NCBI RefSeq assembly: GCF_001638985.1 | Contig: NW_017265156.1 | Coordinates: 372,001-436,000, forward strand | Length of the DNA: 64,000 nucleotides | Direction: 5' to 3' | DNA from: Phycomyces blakesleeanus NRRL 1555(-) | Taxonomy: Eukaryota > Mucoromycota > Mucoromycetes > Mucorales > Phycomycetaceae | Part shown: positions 15,768 to 28,635 of the stretch, piece by piece | Numbering within the stretch: position 1 is the first letter of the stretch | Layout of the letters: the number at the start of each line of letters is the position of its first letter | Notes under the pieces: generated by a model | Seen by the model: the letters and a program-made list of their open reading frames with translations, nothing else | What the model was told of the DNA's origin: nothing | Database searches by the model: none | Translations under genes and position numbers: made by a program

Positions 15768-16554
15768 GTGAACCAATGAGTACGTGTAAAATGGATTAAA
15801 GAGAGGATACTGATATATAATGTTTCGAATTGAATTCTTTTATATATTTCTAAAAAATATACATTCTTTTCTGAACTGTAGTCAGTGCTTAGGAATATGC
15901 TATTGCTCGTAATGAAGTACAACATTAAACCACCTTTAGGTTTTACTTTCAAAAACAGTACCCAATGTCATTTTCTCTTTCTAGTATATAAAAATTTTGG
16001 TATTTAACAGAGCAAAATAATATAATTGAGTATAATTGTTGAATTGGTCTCATTTATGTAGATATACATTTTGTACTTGTACCTGTATCTGTACCTGTGC
16101 AATATTTTAACTATTACCTAAATTACACACACAAACTGTAACAGCACCCATATTTTATTTTATTTTGTATTTTTCAATTGTTTCCGCCCGAGTGTCCGCC
16201 ACAAGAGGAACCTGAGAAAGTGACCTGGTTCACCTTTTTTTTGTGACGTGTTTCATTCTTTTTCTAAAAAAAAAACGCGTCAAAAATATTAAAGACTTTC
16301 TTTTTTTTTGGATTTATCTCGTATTTTTTTTTATTAATAAAGAAATCTAGAAAGGTAAGGAAGAAAACGAAGAGAAAGAAGTAGTAGTTTTTTGATTCTT
16401 TACCATAAATTAAGGCGTAGTACACATAATAAACAAATAAATAAAGACACAAATACAATATACAAATTACACTGTACGCGTTGGTCTAACTAAATAAATA
16501 ATATATATATATATATATATATATAAATCAACAACTTGTATATATTACAATAGT

Positions 16555-17851
16555 ATGCTCGAAGCCAGACTCAACCAAGCTCGTCTTCTCAAGTCTCTTC
16601 TCGAGGCCATCAAGGAATTGGTCACCGAATGCAATTTCGACTGTAACGACACTGGAATTTCTCTCCAGGCCATGGACAACTCTCACGTTGCCCTTGTGTC
16701 AATGTTGCTCCGTTGCGATGGTTTTGATCCCTACCGTTGTGATCGCAACATTCCCCTTGGCATCAACTTGGTCAATCTCAGCAAGATTCTCAAGTGTGCT
16801 CGCAATGACGACACCCTTACCCTTAAGGCTGATGATGGTGGTGATGTCTTGAGCATGGTTTTTGAGAGCAAGGGTAAATATATACATGCATACATATTTG
16901 GCTGGATAAATTTACACGAATTATCATTATCGCTGATGGGAAAGAAAAAAGGAAGCTTACATTGACAAAATTCATATATTATTATTACTTATATAGATAG
17001 CGAGAAAATCAGTGAATACGATCTTAGATTGATGGATATTGACAGTGAGCACCTCGGTATTCCCGAGACTACCTACGATGCCGTTGTCCACATGTCATCT
17101 GCCAAGTTCTCCGAAATCTGTCGTGAAATGCAGGTTCTTAGTGATTCAGGTACACACAATACACAATACACAATAAGTGCTTTAAAGTATTATTATTATG
17201 CTGTACTATATTAGATATGCATTTACAACTGGGTTAACTAATGTCTCTATATATTGTAAATTGTAGTTACTGTTGAGTGCACTAAGGAAGGCATCAAGTT
17301 CTCTGGTGATGGTGAGGTTGGTAAGGGTGGTATTACCCTTAAGGCCAGCAGCTCTGTCGATAGTGTAAGTTGTGGGATTCATTTCTTCATTTCTTCATCT
17401 TGTATATTTTCAATTATGTGATGATATATTATATTATCTTGCGTGAAGAAAAAGGAATATCTTGTTTGAGCAACTGTGTGATTGTGTGGGATGTTTAGGT
17501 GATAATGGATATTTGCTTATTCTTTCCTTTATCTGGTTCTGTCATTTAGGATGATGATTCTACTGTCATTGAACTCCAGCAGACTGTCTGCATGACATTT
17601 GCCCTCAAATATCTTGTCAACTTCACAAAGGCAACCCCACTTTCTCCCCGTGTCAGCCTCAACTTGTCTGCTGAGGTTCCTCTTTTGGTTGAGTACAAGC
17701 TTGATAACCTTGGCCACGTTAGATACTACTTGGTAAGATTAAATAATAATAACTAACTGTATATATAATGTGTATAAATTCATATCACTCATAATTATAA
17801 TATCTTATTATATTTTGTTTACAGGCACCCAAGATCGGTGAGGATAACTAA
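16555..17851 (+). CDS. PCNA: Proliferating cell nuclear antigen (DNA sliding clamp)
   Basis: Exons are 16555-16873, 16997-17149, 17267-17364, 17550-17732 and 17825-17851, giving 259 residues, the normal PCNA length. It begins [21 protein letters not shown] and shows the DNA-facing basic region [14 protein letters not shown], the interdomain stretch around [31 protein letters not shown] and the conserved end YYLAPKIGED. The homotrimer encircles DNA and tethers replicative polymerases and repair factors in the nucleus. Nothing is missing. The last exon encodes only the final eight residues. Confidence 0.98.
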
Positions 17852-18408
17852 AAAAAAAAGATGATATATATATAATATGCCATTATTTTGTTCCTCTCCA
17901 TCTTCTTCTTTCTCGCTTTTGTGTACGTATTTCATCGCAGTCTATGGCACCTCTATTTTTTTACAGCTTGTTATTTCTCTCAAATCCCTTAACCCTTTTT
18001 TTGCTTTTTTTTTATAAAAAAAATATGTCATTTTTTCTACTTTATTCTTCCTTTTTTATACTATTCTTCCATCAATCTCATTATTGCGCTATAATAAAGT
18101 TGTGTTCTTCTAGCACTCAATTCTCATTTAATTCTTTCATACTACAATTCAATTCAATTTTGAAACAAAAGATTGAAGATATACATATAAAAAATAAATC
18201 CCCTCTGCTTCACCTCACTTCAGATTGAAACATTTTAATTTTAAAGTCTTATAAGCAGTCACATATTCATCTGAAGTACCCATTTATGGGTATACAGACA
18301 TACATGTATATATAATAAAAAAAATATGTGAATCTCTCTCTCTTTAACACCCCCCCACTCTCCCACTCCCCACTCTCCCCTTCCCAAAAAAGGAACAATA
18401 AGCTTACA
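17852..18408. other. PCNA 3' region and TYW1 promoter/leader
   Basis: AT-rich with T runs, then a C-rich leader (CCCCCCCACTCTCCCAC) immediately before TYW1. No gene is seen. Confidence 0.65.
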
Positions 18409-20808
18409 ATGAGCGGGTTTGTCAACAGCCTGCTTTACAGCTTCACTAACATCCTGTCCATTGGACCTGAGCAACCTCGCGATGACGCTGTTGAAGAAGG
18501 CTCATGTGGAAAGACATCTGGATCATGCTGTCAATCCAACAATGACGATTCCACACAGACCTCGGGAGGATCCTGCTGCAAGTCTGGGCCATCCGCCGAA
18601 GGATCCTGCAAACCAGCCACCGTTGAAGAACCTGTCAAGAGCTGTCAAAGCAGCCCTGAGGGATGTGCTTGTGGATCCCAACAGCCTACTGAGATCGAGT
18701 CCCTCAAGATCTTCTATTCAGGTCTGACAGGCACTGCCAAGGGATTTGCCACACAATTGGAGGACCAAATCAAGGCTGTTTCTGAAGCTGTCAAGGTTAA
18801 GCAAATCCAGGTGTTGGATATTACCGATTATGACAACGAGGATTTGTTGACAGAAACCTCTGTTTGTGTATTTGTTCTTTCTTCTTACAATATCGAAGGA
18901 CCTTTGGACTGGTAAGTTTTGCAAAAGTAAATAATAATAGATAAAGAAAAAAGGAAAAAGAAAAAAGGAACTAATCAAATGTTTTACTATGATCACTATT
19001 ATTGATGATATTGTTATTTCATAACAATATAAATTAGGTTTACTAAATGGTTACGTGATATTCGTTATGATTTCCGTGTGGACCGTATTGCATTAAACAA
19101 ACTGCGTTATGCTGTGTGTGGTCTTGGGGACTCTGCCTATGGTGATGAATTCAATGTTGCTTCCCAAGACATTGACAAGTGGCTTGGTCAATTGGGCGCT
19201 ACTCGCATTTACCCTCTTGGTGCATGCGATAAGAATGCTGACCAAAAGACCCAGTTTGAGACATGGGCCCACCAGTTCGTTTCCGAACTTCAGGACAGCC
19301 ATTCTCTCGAATACGCTCCTACAAACATTGAATATGATTCCGAAGGGGAGGAAGCCGAAGAAGCCGAGGGCGAGGATGGCAGTCCCGGATCCGGAGATGA
19401 GATGGTTGATTTGGAAGATATGGGTAATATGGCTGCTAAGCTCAAGGCTGCCAAGCAAGACCGTGCTGATGAAGAGGAGGCATCCAAAGACCTCAATGTC
19501 AAGGCTCGCCCCAAACGTCAGATTGGCGATCCTGCCAAGGTTCGCAGCAGAGCTCTCAATGACCAGCCCAAGGAAGTGCGCGAGATGGTTTCTCCTATGC
19601 TTCACAAGAGTTTGACCAAGCAGGGCTACAAGATTGTCGGCTCCCACTCGGGTGTAAAGATCTGCAGATGGACCAAATCTGCTCTCCGTGGTCGTGGCTT
19701 CTGCTACAAGCACGCCTTTTACGGTATCCAGAGTCATCTTTGCATGGAGACCACACCTTCTTTGGCATGTGCTAACAAGTGCGTATTCTGCTGGCGTCAT
19801 CACACCAACCCCGTCGGTACCGTCTGGCGTTGGAAGGTGGATGATCCCAAGTTTATTTTGGATGGTGCAATGGAAAACCACTACAAGATGATCAAACAGC
19901 TTAAGGGTGTTCCAGGTGTCAAGGCCGAAAGATTCCAGGAAGCCAAGACCATTCGTCACTGTGCCCTGTCCTTAGTCGGTGAACCCATCTTCTATCCTCA
20001 TATCAATGAATTCGTGACCATGCTTCATGAACGTAACATTTCTTCGTTCCTTGTCACCAATGCACAGTTCCCCGAAGCAATCACAAATATGGTTCCTATC
20101 ACTCAGCTCTATGTGAGTGTCGATGCAGGTACCAAAGAAAGTCTAAAGAAGATCGACCGCCCTCTCTTTAGAGATTTCTGGGAGCGTTTCTTGGGTAGTC
20201 TGGAATCATTGGCTGAAAAGGGACAGCGTACAGTCTATCGCCTCACACTCGTCAAGGATCACAACACAGAAGAAATTGATAACTATGTGGATCTTATTCG
20301 TCGTGGAAAGCCTTCGTTTATTGAAGTCAAGGGTGTAACATATTGTGGATACAGTGGAGCCAGTAATCTTACCATGGCCAATGTAAGTTTTTTTTTTTTT
20401 TTACAAATATTTAATGATTTTGCTGAATAACATTTATTTCTTTTTTGTTGTTGATGTATGGTGTATGATGTATGTATTTAGGTACCATACCATGTTGAAG
20501 TTGTTGATTTCTGTAAAAAGGTTATTGCAAAACTTGGTTCAGGATATGAGATTTCTTGTGAACATGCTCACTCGTGCTCTATTCTGATTGCCTCGACCGA
20601 CTTTAAGGTGAATGGTGAATGGCATACCCACATTGATTATGAGAGATTCTTTGCTCTGGTCAAGAGCGGGCAGCCTTTCACTAGTTTGGATTACATGGCA
20701 AAGACCCCAGATTGGGCCATCTTTGGTACTGACGAAGCTGGTTTTGACCCAGAAGAAACTCGATTCTATCGTAAAAACCGAAAAGAAGTTGTTCCCCCTG
20801 TTCTTTAA
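18409..20808 (+). CDS. TYW1: tRNA wybutosine-synthesising protein TYW1 (flavodoxin-like plus radical SAM)
   Basis: Exons are 18409-18911, 19038-20382 and 20482-20808, giving 724 residues. The N-terminus is a cysteine-rich stretch (nine Cys between residues 33 and 88, including two SCC pairs). The FMN-binding flavodoxin-like domain begins LKIFYSGLTGTAKGFATQL and continues into CGLGDSAYGDEFN. After an acidic linker comes the radical SAM domain with C412, C416 and C419 (CANKCVFCWRHHTNPVG), then the wybutosine domain (IEVKGVTYCGYSGAS, HVEVVDFCKKV). TYW1 converts N1-methylguanosine-37 of tRNA-Phe to the tricyclic 4-demethylwyosine using pyruvate and SAM. An in-frame ATG 27 codons upstream (18328) would add a low-complexity Pro/Ser leader, so I prefer 18409. 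Confidence 0.95.
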
Positions 20809-22199
20809 ACGCAATTCAATACCAATAAATATCATAATAATCATTTGAAGCCAAATTTATCTATCAATTATAGAGACAGAAAGAGAGACTATGTGTGTTT
20901 ATTTTAATATTATAAGAATCAGAATGTAATATAGTGCAAATCAAGTTAAGTAATTTTCTTTTAGAAAACATTTCAGTATTCAAATTCAAAACTCTGCCAT
21001 TTTTTCAAAATATTAAAAAAAAAACGAATTAGTCAAAACCAAAACCAAAACAAAAACGAGCAAACTTAGGGAGAGAACTGTTGCTACCAAAAGATCTTTT
21101 TTCTATAAAAATATTACCATCATCATTTTATGTTCTTTCTCTCTAAAGTTTAAAATTTGATAAAATAACTTTATTTTTCTGTAAGTAGAATCACCGATGC
21201 AACATTTACTGTATATTTCAATGAAATGCCAAGTCATTGTTGTTGTAGAATTTAAATTACCTTTGTCAATTAATCGAGCTTGCTCATAAGAAATTTGACA
21301 TTGGTCTCGCGTAAACTGGAGGTGTAGTTAGACTGCTTTCTTTGGCTATATCCTTAACAGAAGCCCCGATATTTAATTTATACTGCATAGCATTGGATAG
21401 GTGGCTTGTCGGTGTCATTTACATCTTCGACAGAAGGATAAAAGTCAGTCTCTTCAGTGGTTTTCATTTGCCAATTTATTTCATTTTTATTCATATATGG
21501 CTACCATTAGTATCTAAAGTACTTACAAAGAGAAAGATTAAGAGAGTATATTTCGTTTTGCACCATAATCCCCAAACATTCGATAGCAATCAATCGTATT
21601 TTCTTTAAAAATCACCTTGATACCTTCAACTATTGCTACAACTCCATTTCAATAAAACTCAATCTTGAATTCAAAATTATGCCACCTACTGCATTGTGAT
21701 AATTCAGATAATATACATTTATACTTTTTGCTTTTTGCTTTCTTTTTTTTGCTTTTTTACTTATTACTTTATATCACTTTGAAATAATTTTGGGTCTCTT
21801 TTGTGTCTACTTGTACAAGCAAAAGAAAAACAAATATCTTTGTACACTTGAATAAAAAGCGCACAGACCAGTTTAGAGTAACCTACGAATCGCCGTTATA
21901 GAAACTTGTACTCCACTTTAAGAATTATTGCTATACCGATTAAAACTAAACCATTCGTTACTCTTTTTACTTCTTTACTTCTTTGCTTCACTTTACTTTG
22001 CAAAGATATTTTGCACAAATGTTTTAGTTAAATTTTATAAGCTTCTACTACTGTCATAGAATAGTTACACAATCCTACTAAAAAAGAGTATACAGCTATG
22101 TCACTGCTCTGACGTGGGAGGCAAAAAACACCCCTGGCAAAAAAAAGCGCAGTCCCAAACTTTAGTCGCAGACTGCGGGTATATCAAAATAAAGCCCAT
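20809..22199. other. Gene-free AT-rich spacer
   Basis: No open frame with recognisable composition on either strand. It contains A/T runs and TTTACTTC-type repeats. Confidence 0.55.
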
Positions 22200-22214
22200 T
22201 CAACCGACACGGTT

Positions 22215-22812
22215 TTCTTCTCTTTAGCTTTTTTTATACTCTGGAGACGGGTACCCCCTGATTGCCTGTAGTTGAGTTTGACGCGCTACCTATGGGTCGA
22301 TTGGGAGACATTCTTTTTCCATTCTGTGCAGGAAAAAGCGGAAGTGCGTCGTCTCTAGCTTCTTGGTTAATTCTTAGAGGCGCAGATCAACATTGTTCTG
22401 AATTGTGAATTTAATTGTATAATTTCTGAAACAATGGCGACGAGCAATGTTTAAAAAAAGCTGCCGCCGAGTTAGCATCATGAAAGTTTATTGAGTGGAG
22501 GACGGGGAGGAAGTGGAGTTTACTGCCGACTCTTCATGAAATCCTTGTTCGAAGCTCTCTGGAACTGACGGTGTTGCTTGGTAGTCGAACACGCTGGACC
22601 CTGCTACTTTGTGGTAGGTTTCTCTGGTACGTTCGCAGGCCCTTCTCAGTGATGAGATAGGGTAGTTGGGATGAACCCGGTTGTTGTCTTACGCCACGGA
22701 TTAACACCATTCCCACACCTCCTTCGCTACCAAGTCAGGTTTACGTCCTGAGGGAGATTGAGCCGCGTAATGCGGGGACAAAGAACTTGGTGTCATGCTT
22801 TTTATTTTTTTA
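22215..22812 (+). ncRNA. Candidate structured, Pol III-type non-coding RNA (identity unknown)
   Basis: This block is GC-richer than its surroundings but has no convincing protein frame. It is preceded by a TATA-like TTTTTTATACTC at about 22227-22238 and ends at about 22798-22812 in T-runs (GCTTTTTATTTTTTT) that would suit a Pol III terminator. Inside are several short hairpins: GTGTT...AACAC near 22570-22590, CTAC...GTAG near 22603-22618, CTCA-GTGA-TGAG near 22644-22656, and CCGC-GTAAT-GCGG near 22764-22776. Partial B-box-like words occur (TTGTTCGAAGC, 22542-22552). Candidates by size and context are telomerase RNA, RNase P/MRP or SRP RNA, but I could not match the conserved cores I know. Strand rests on the terminator only. 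Confidence 0.35.
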
Positions 22813-24805
22813 CATTAGTAAAAAAACATTAAGTGAAATCATATAAAATAAAATAGCTTCTTTATGTATATCCTTAATAAATAAATAAAATATTTTTTAA
22901 ACTGTTGTTGACTAATAAAAAAATACGCGTTCAAACTTTTTTTTTACTTGATTGAAGAGGTTAATGTTGTAATTAGGAAGTCTCATTAATAAGAAAAATT
23001 AATCTAGTTAAATAAATCTGAAGATTAATATAAAATAATATAATATGGGTATTCTTATCGTTGTGTTGATTACCGTGTTTGATTTTATGGGTCGTTTTTA
23101 TCTATAAAGTTCATTAAGAAAACTCAAAATAATTTTTGAGAATAGCAATGGCGTGAAACTTATAACTGAATTTGGCTAATCTGCATGGAGATTGTAAAGG
23201 AGATGCATTGGAATGAGAGAGATGGAAAGGTATAAAAAATGCGTGTCTGAAAGAAAGACAGAAAAGTCGTGGCGAGGTGTATACACAAGTAAACGTGCTC
23301 ATTGTATTTACACAGACTGTGCACAAAAAAATCGATTTGGGTGTATTTAAGAAGTAAGCATCATTACCTACAAGTCTTTTTATATTACAGGCTTTAAAGA
23401 TAATTTGACAGACATAAAGTATAAAGTACCAATATGTAGATGTCATAAAATAGCCACGTTTTCATATTGGATTGCATAGAGCAGAGTAGAGTGTTGGTAT
23501 ATACCGGTTATTACAGCTGATTCATTGATATTGTTGATTTGTATGCTGGTTTTTTTGTTTTGTTTAGGTCCTGGTGCTCAAAAGATACTCTGCTTTTGCT
23601 ATTTTAATATTTTTAATTTTCTTTAAACGTCCACCAGAATTTATCTACTTTCTTACCTAATTTTAAAGAGATTGAGAAAGATATTTTCTATCAAGAAAGG
23701 AAAACTACTAATCTTGATTGATAGATAAAACTCCCTGTGAATCTTGTTATATTCGAACTATCTGACAAAAGTCATTTCTGATAGTGTTTCAACCTGTTTA
23801 AAAATCCTCTAATTTCGGTAATAATTCCTGAAAATCGCACTATATATCATCATTATACACACTATTAAAAAGAAAAAAAGATACTCTGCACATGGCTTAC
23901 ATTTGGTCTCTATACTTTAAAAGCAAGTTCATTAATTGCTCTTACACAGATAAATCCCAATGTAATTATGTTTCCAATTAAGATGAACAATAAAGACAAG
24001 TAAAAACTTAACTATTGATTGAATCTCTGACTCTCGCACATATTGTAGTCAATGGTAATTGTGCACCCAATTGAAATAAACAGCAGAGAAGTAGCTAAAT
24101 TAGGGATAAAATGGCACACCATATAGCAATTGAATCTACACAAGAGAACTTTTGGCTATCACGACGGTTATGTAAATTTGAAATGTTTTAGTATTTTTAG
24201 ACAAACGGGTAGTGCAAATAGGTAGTGAATAATTAAATTGGTAACAGTTTGTGGCCTTGGTATTTCTAATTTCTATATCCCACTCTTCATTAAAATAATA
24301 ATAATTTTTTTTGGGGGAGGGGTATTCAGTTGACGGATATTGAATTAACCGTCACAGATCATTCTTCCGGATCTAAAACAAGAGAAGTTCTGCATAGTGC
24401 AGTGTACCTTGATTAAGATTTGATGCATTTATGTCAAGTTGCAAAGGCCTTTCCTCATAATTATTATATATAAATATATACATACATTTATCCAAGCATT
24501 ATGGTTCCTTTCCATACTTTTATTTTATAAATATAAAGTCTATTTTTTATTGTATTGTATTGTATTGTATTGTATTTTATTTTATATTATAAATGTAAGT
24601 AAATGTGTATGTTAAAGGTCGTTAATGGTGTGCAAAAAAGAAAGAAAGAAGAGGTAATAAAACTAGTGAGTAATTGTTTGAATCAATCAGCCAATCTATA
24701 GTTAAATAATAATGATAATGATAAGAATGGAATATACAGGAAAAGATATAAGAAACTTTTCGACCTCTTTTTTTGTTGTTGTTTGTTTTGTGTGTGTATC
24801 AAATC
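22813..24805. other. Gene-free AT-rich spacer
   Basis: No gene is recognised on either strand. A TTGTA repeat lies near 24550-24575. Confidence 0.55.
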
Positions 24806-25919
24806 TTAGAGACCCATGCTGAATACAGTCAGAGGCTTTCTGGGCAAGACCATCATGATGCCATCAACAATAAGGTAACGAGTGGCAAACATGGCAACAA
24901 ATGCGGTGCTGTAGAGTGCCACGCGATACATTGGACCAAGTTTCAATAAAACTTTTACTGTATACACAAGTAAATAAATAAAGAAGAATTGGTTAATTTG
25001 GTATTTTGTGTATATATATATAGATTGGAATAATATACTTACATGGAGGAGGAGTGAATAGATAGTTGAGGTTGAGTCCAGATCTGAGTGCACAAAAGTG
25101 GAGGAGAGGAGAGTGGAAGAATCCGTAGATTGAGAATGAGAGCAAGGCCATGCTGGGTGTACTAGGCAACACAAGATAACGACCACTGTAGATCATGTAG
25201 AAAGGTGCGACCAAAATAAGAATATGTTCGGCAAAAAAGTTAAATGTTTCTCCAACAAGCTTGTGGTCTCTCAGGTCAGGGAACATGAGTGCAGCAAGAC
25301 CTCCCCATTGGGTGTGGAGGTAGACGTTGAATAGCAGCTGAGGAATAGCGGATCGTTTGTCGGGCCAGGCCATGACAAGGATCAGAAGGAGGGCACTGAC
25401 ATGGCAAGGCTGGAGCATAAAGAGCACATTCTTGCGCTTGATTTTGTGGGACAGGGTCAGACCCAGAGAGGCAACAAGAGAAGTAAGTAAGAGCTTTTCT
25501 GTCAAGGTAGCTGGACCAAGAGGCACAAAGGTGGCCAGAAGGGTCTGGATCCAAGTACCCGAACGAAGGATGGTGCGTTCGAGGAAATAGAATGAGGAGC
25601 AAGCAAAGGCTGTTGAGAGGCAGAGGATTTCGATAGCATGTTGACGAGGAGGAATGTACCTTTTTTTTTTTTTGTAAAAATAATAATTTTGGGTTAGAAT
25701 TGAAGCCCAATAAAAAAAAAAGTAAAATAAGAATAACAAAAAAAAATTTGATAAATTAAATAGTAAATAAATAAATAAAATTGTAAATTACCAGGATCCT
25801 TTTGTGGATTGGGTCCAGTCAGTATCAAGAGGTAGTTCTCCTGCTACCCAGCGAACCCATCTTTCAACAGTGTTGATAACTGGGTCGCATGTGTTGCGAA
25901 GTATGCTGATGATGGCCAT
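24806..25919 (-). CDS. TMEM164-like multi-pass membrane protein
   Basis: Three exons on the minus strand: 25792-25919, 25043-25659 and 24806-24957, giving 298 residues. After a short soluble N-terminus with ERWVAGE there are about six to seven hydrophobic segments. Resemblance to the TMEM164 family rests on the central LQPCHVSALLLIL, the conserved order of helices, and LRSGLNLNYLFTPPP ahead of the last helices. Human TMEM164 has been described as an ER acyltransferase making ether phospholipids with polyunsaturated chains; whether the fungal protein does this is unknown. The conserved Cys-His of LQPCH is present. No signal peptide is evident. Confidence 0.75.
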
Positions 25920-26965
25920 TGAATGAATAATATAAATAATAGATAAGATATACTTCCTTTTATCTATCTAACTATCTAATTATCTATTTCTGTAGGTGAA
26001 TATAGATAGATAGATATTGACAGGAAGGAGAAAGCAGAAAGAAGGAAAGGAAAGAAGAAAAAGAGAGAGATTTGTTCACATCAATCAAGGTACAATTTCA
26101 CTTTCTCTCGCTCTATCATTTGTAAAGAATGAAACTTGTGACTTTCAAATAAGAAACATATGTTGAGAATAGAGTATTTTGATTGGACATAATTATTTCC
26201 CCGATTTGCTGGATTTTTATTTTTGGATGTGTAAAAAGTAAGAATATGTTAAAAGTAAAAATGGTTGCTTGTCAATTCAAGTGAATCGAATTAAATGTAT
26301 ATATAAAGATGATCGAAATTAATCCATAGAATACAAGAATCAAATGAACCGAATATTGGGATATAAATCCACCACTGATTATTATTAAATTACAATTTAC
26401 AAAATATGTTATTCTTTTATTGTAATGATAATGATAAAGACAGGTTGTACTAGACCTTTATTTCAATTCAACCTTTTCTTACAAGATAATAATAAATACA
26501 ATTTGGGCAAAATTTACATCAAGTATAAAGTAGGTATAGAATCAAAAAAAAATTGGTTCTTTAATCATTTGAAATCAATATGGGAAAATGGTCTGTACAT
26601 GGATATTAAACTAACATAATATAAAAAAAATTGAAATAAAGTGACAATCATGTTGAGTGGATCAAAAGATTTTTTTTTAAAAAAAAAATTGTATAAATGA
26701 TATATATATGTGGTGTTGAATTGATTATTATTCTTGAAAATAAACAAAGCAAAAAAAAAATTCAAAATTGTATTATCATCTTATAGAATATATCTCTTTA
26801 TCTCTCTCTTCTCCAATCACATTTACTCTTTTTAAAGCTTCAGTTCAAAATATATAAAAGTTTATATATATATATATATATATATGCATTTTTTTTGTTT
26901 TGTTTTTGAATGGGAATTATTTTTTGATTTTTTGGTTTGCTTTTGATTTTTCTCTGTTTTGGTGT
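25920..26965. other. Spacer upstream of TMEM164-like gene and downstream of H2B
   Basis: GATA/TATC runs at about 25960-26015 lie just upstream of the TMEM164-like start and GGAAGGAAAG runs follow. The rest is AT-rich. No gene is seen. Confidence 0.6.
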
Positions 26966-27343
26966 TTACTTGGAGGAGGTGTACTTGGTGACGGCCTTGG
27001 TACCCTCAGAGACGGCGTGCTTGGCCAACTCTCCGGGGAGGATGAGACGGACGGCGGTCTGGATCTCGCGGGAGGAGATGGTGGAACGCTTGTTGTAGGA
27101 GGCGAGCTTGGAGGCTTCGGTGGCAATGCGCTCAAAGATATCGTTGACAAAGGAGTTCAAGATGGACATGGCCTTGTTGGAGATACCGGTATCGGGGTGG
27201 ACCTGCTTGAGGACCTTGTAGACGTAGGAGGAGTAGGTCTCCTTGCGGGTGACTCTCTTCTTCTTTCCATCGGCCTTGACCTTCTTCTCAACAACCTTGG
27301 CGGGGGCCTTTCCGGCAACGGGCTTATCAGTCTTGGGGGCCAT
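26966..27343 (-). CDS. Histone H2B, copy 1
   Basis: Single-exon gene of 125 residues. The Lys/Ala-rich tail is followed by the histone fold: [40 protein letters not shown] and [20 protein letters not shown], ending [11 protein letters not shown] with the ubiquitinable C-terminal Lys region. It pairs with H2A and packs the outer part of the nucleosome. It is transcribed divergently from the H2A gene at 28240. It differs from copy 2 mainly in six tail residues (KPVAGK here against APASAS). Confidence 0.98.
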   Translation of the reverse strand: MAPKTDKPVAGKAPAKVVEKKVKADGKKKRVTRKETYSSYVYKVLKQVHPDTGISNKAMSILNSFVNDIFERIATEASKLASYNKRSTISSREIQTAVRLILPGELAKHAVSEGTKAVTKYTSSK

Positions 27344-28239
27344 TTTTATGATATATGATTATTTTTATAAAAAAAAATAAAAAAATGTGAATGTAAAGTT
27401 TTCTGGTGAAAGAGAAAAAAAAGGAAGTGAAATTCTTGGCGACGCCCCTGTCTCTTTATATACCAGACACGCACATACAATATAATTTTTATTATAATAT
27501 ATTCTACACTCACACACACACAAACACACACACACACATTTCTTACAGACACACACTTTCATCACCCTCACTGCTTCACTCCCTCTTTTTTTTTTTTTTT
27601 ACTAAATTTAACAAAAAAATTGTGACCGTACATTTGCTATTTTTTTCTCTTTTTTTTTTTCTCTTCTATCTGAGTTTATTTTTATTAGACTGTGGTTAAG
27701 TTATATTGTGGCGCGACAAAAGGATAAAAAAAAAAGCAAAAAAAAATATTATGTATATAATAAACATAATACTAAAAATATGATAATCCCATTGACGTGT
27801 TAACACGAAAGTAACACGTTTTCACGCCGAATGAGACCAAACTGCATCAATTATATTATAACCAGTTTTTTTTGTTTGTAAAAAAAAAAAATTATAATAA
27901 TAATGATAATTCATATAGAAGAAATCCATTAAATTTTTTTTGAGCGAAAAAAAAAAATAAAAAATAAAAAAAAAGCAGAGACGAATTCGCGTTTTTTTTT
28001 TTTTTTTTTTTGGTTTTTTTTTTCTTGATTTTTTTTTTATTATTATTTTTAGTGTACAGCTAAAATGAAAGTTAAGGGTCGGGGTCTTAAAAGAATACCT
28101 TGAATGCATGTATATATTTTTTTATTATATCCCAAACCTATAAAACCCACCTATTCAATTCTGATCCGTCGCCCGGATTTTTTTTGCTTCTACTCTCTCT
28201 CTCTCTTTAAACTTTTTTTTATATAATATAATATCAAAT
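27344..28239. promoter_or_regulatory. Divergent H2B/H2A promoter
   Basis: Both genes start outward from this 0.9-kb interval. It holds GTGGCGCGAC (27708-27717, E2F/MBF-like), a perfect 12-base palindrome CGTGTTAACACG (about 27796-27807), a second TAACACG word just after it, and poly-A/T runs typical of nucleosome-free promoters. TATA-like words lie shortly before each ATG. Similar GGCGCG and ACACG words recur in the other two histone promoters. Confidence 0.6.
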
Positions 28240-28635
28240 ATGTCTGGAGGAAAATCTGGAGGAAAATCTGCTGCTGGTGCCAAGTCCCAGACCCGTTCTG
28301 CTAAGGCTGGTCTCCAGTTCCCCGTCGGTCGTATCCACCGTCTCTTGCGTCGTGGAAACTACGCCCAGCGTGTTGGTGCCGGTGCTCCCGTCTACCTCGC
28401 TGCTGTCCTCGAGTACCTCGCTGCCGAAATCCTCGAGTTGGCCGGTAACGCTGCCCGCGACAACAAGAAGTCTCGTATCATCCCCCGTCACTTGCAGTTG
28501 GCCATCCGTAACGATGAGGAATTGAACAAGTTGCTCGGTCACGTCACCATTGCCCAGGGTGGTGTCCTCCCCAACATCCACGCCACCTTGTTGCCCACCA
28601 AGACCAAGAAGGCCGGTGCTTCCCAGGAAGTTTAA
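28240..28635 (+). CDS. Histone H2A, copy 1
   Basis: Single-exon gene of 131 residues with the H2A fold ([20 protein letters not shown], the acidic-patch region [19 protein letters not shown], and [16 protein letters not shown]). The C-terminus is SQEV, the SQ(E/D)-hydrophobic motif phosphorylated after DNA breaks in H2A.X-type histones; fungi generally carry it on major H2A. It is divergent from H2B copy 1. Its protein is identical to copy 2 at 38140-38535, and the codons I compared are identical too. Confidence 0.98.
   Translation: MSGGKSGGKSAAGAKSQTRSAKAGLQFPVGRIHRLLRRGNYAQRVGAGAPVYLAAVLEYLAAEILELAGNAARDNKKSRIIPRHLQLAIRNDEELNKLLGHVTIAQGGVLPNIHATLLPTKTKKAGASQEV

Larger units (their letters stand above)
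14163..16554. other. Spacer between MVP1 and PCNA with two weak minus-strand coding signals
   Basis: MVP1 and PCNA diverge from this 2.4-kb stretch, so both promoters lie here. Two minus-strand pieces look more protein-like than the rest: 15672-15767 and about 15112-15345, listed separately. The remainder is AT repeats, GTATAT microsatellite (about 15018-15056) and GAACGAAC runs near 14290-14325. Confidence 0.5.

Noticed and set aside
22534..22716. 60-codon minus-strand frame within the RNA-like block
   Set aside because: It has no recognisable family, no splice partners, and hairpins run through it. A protein relic cannot be excluded, but the RNA reading is preferred.
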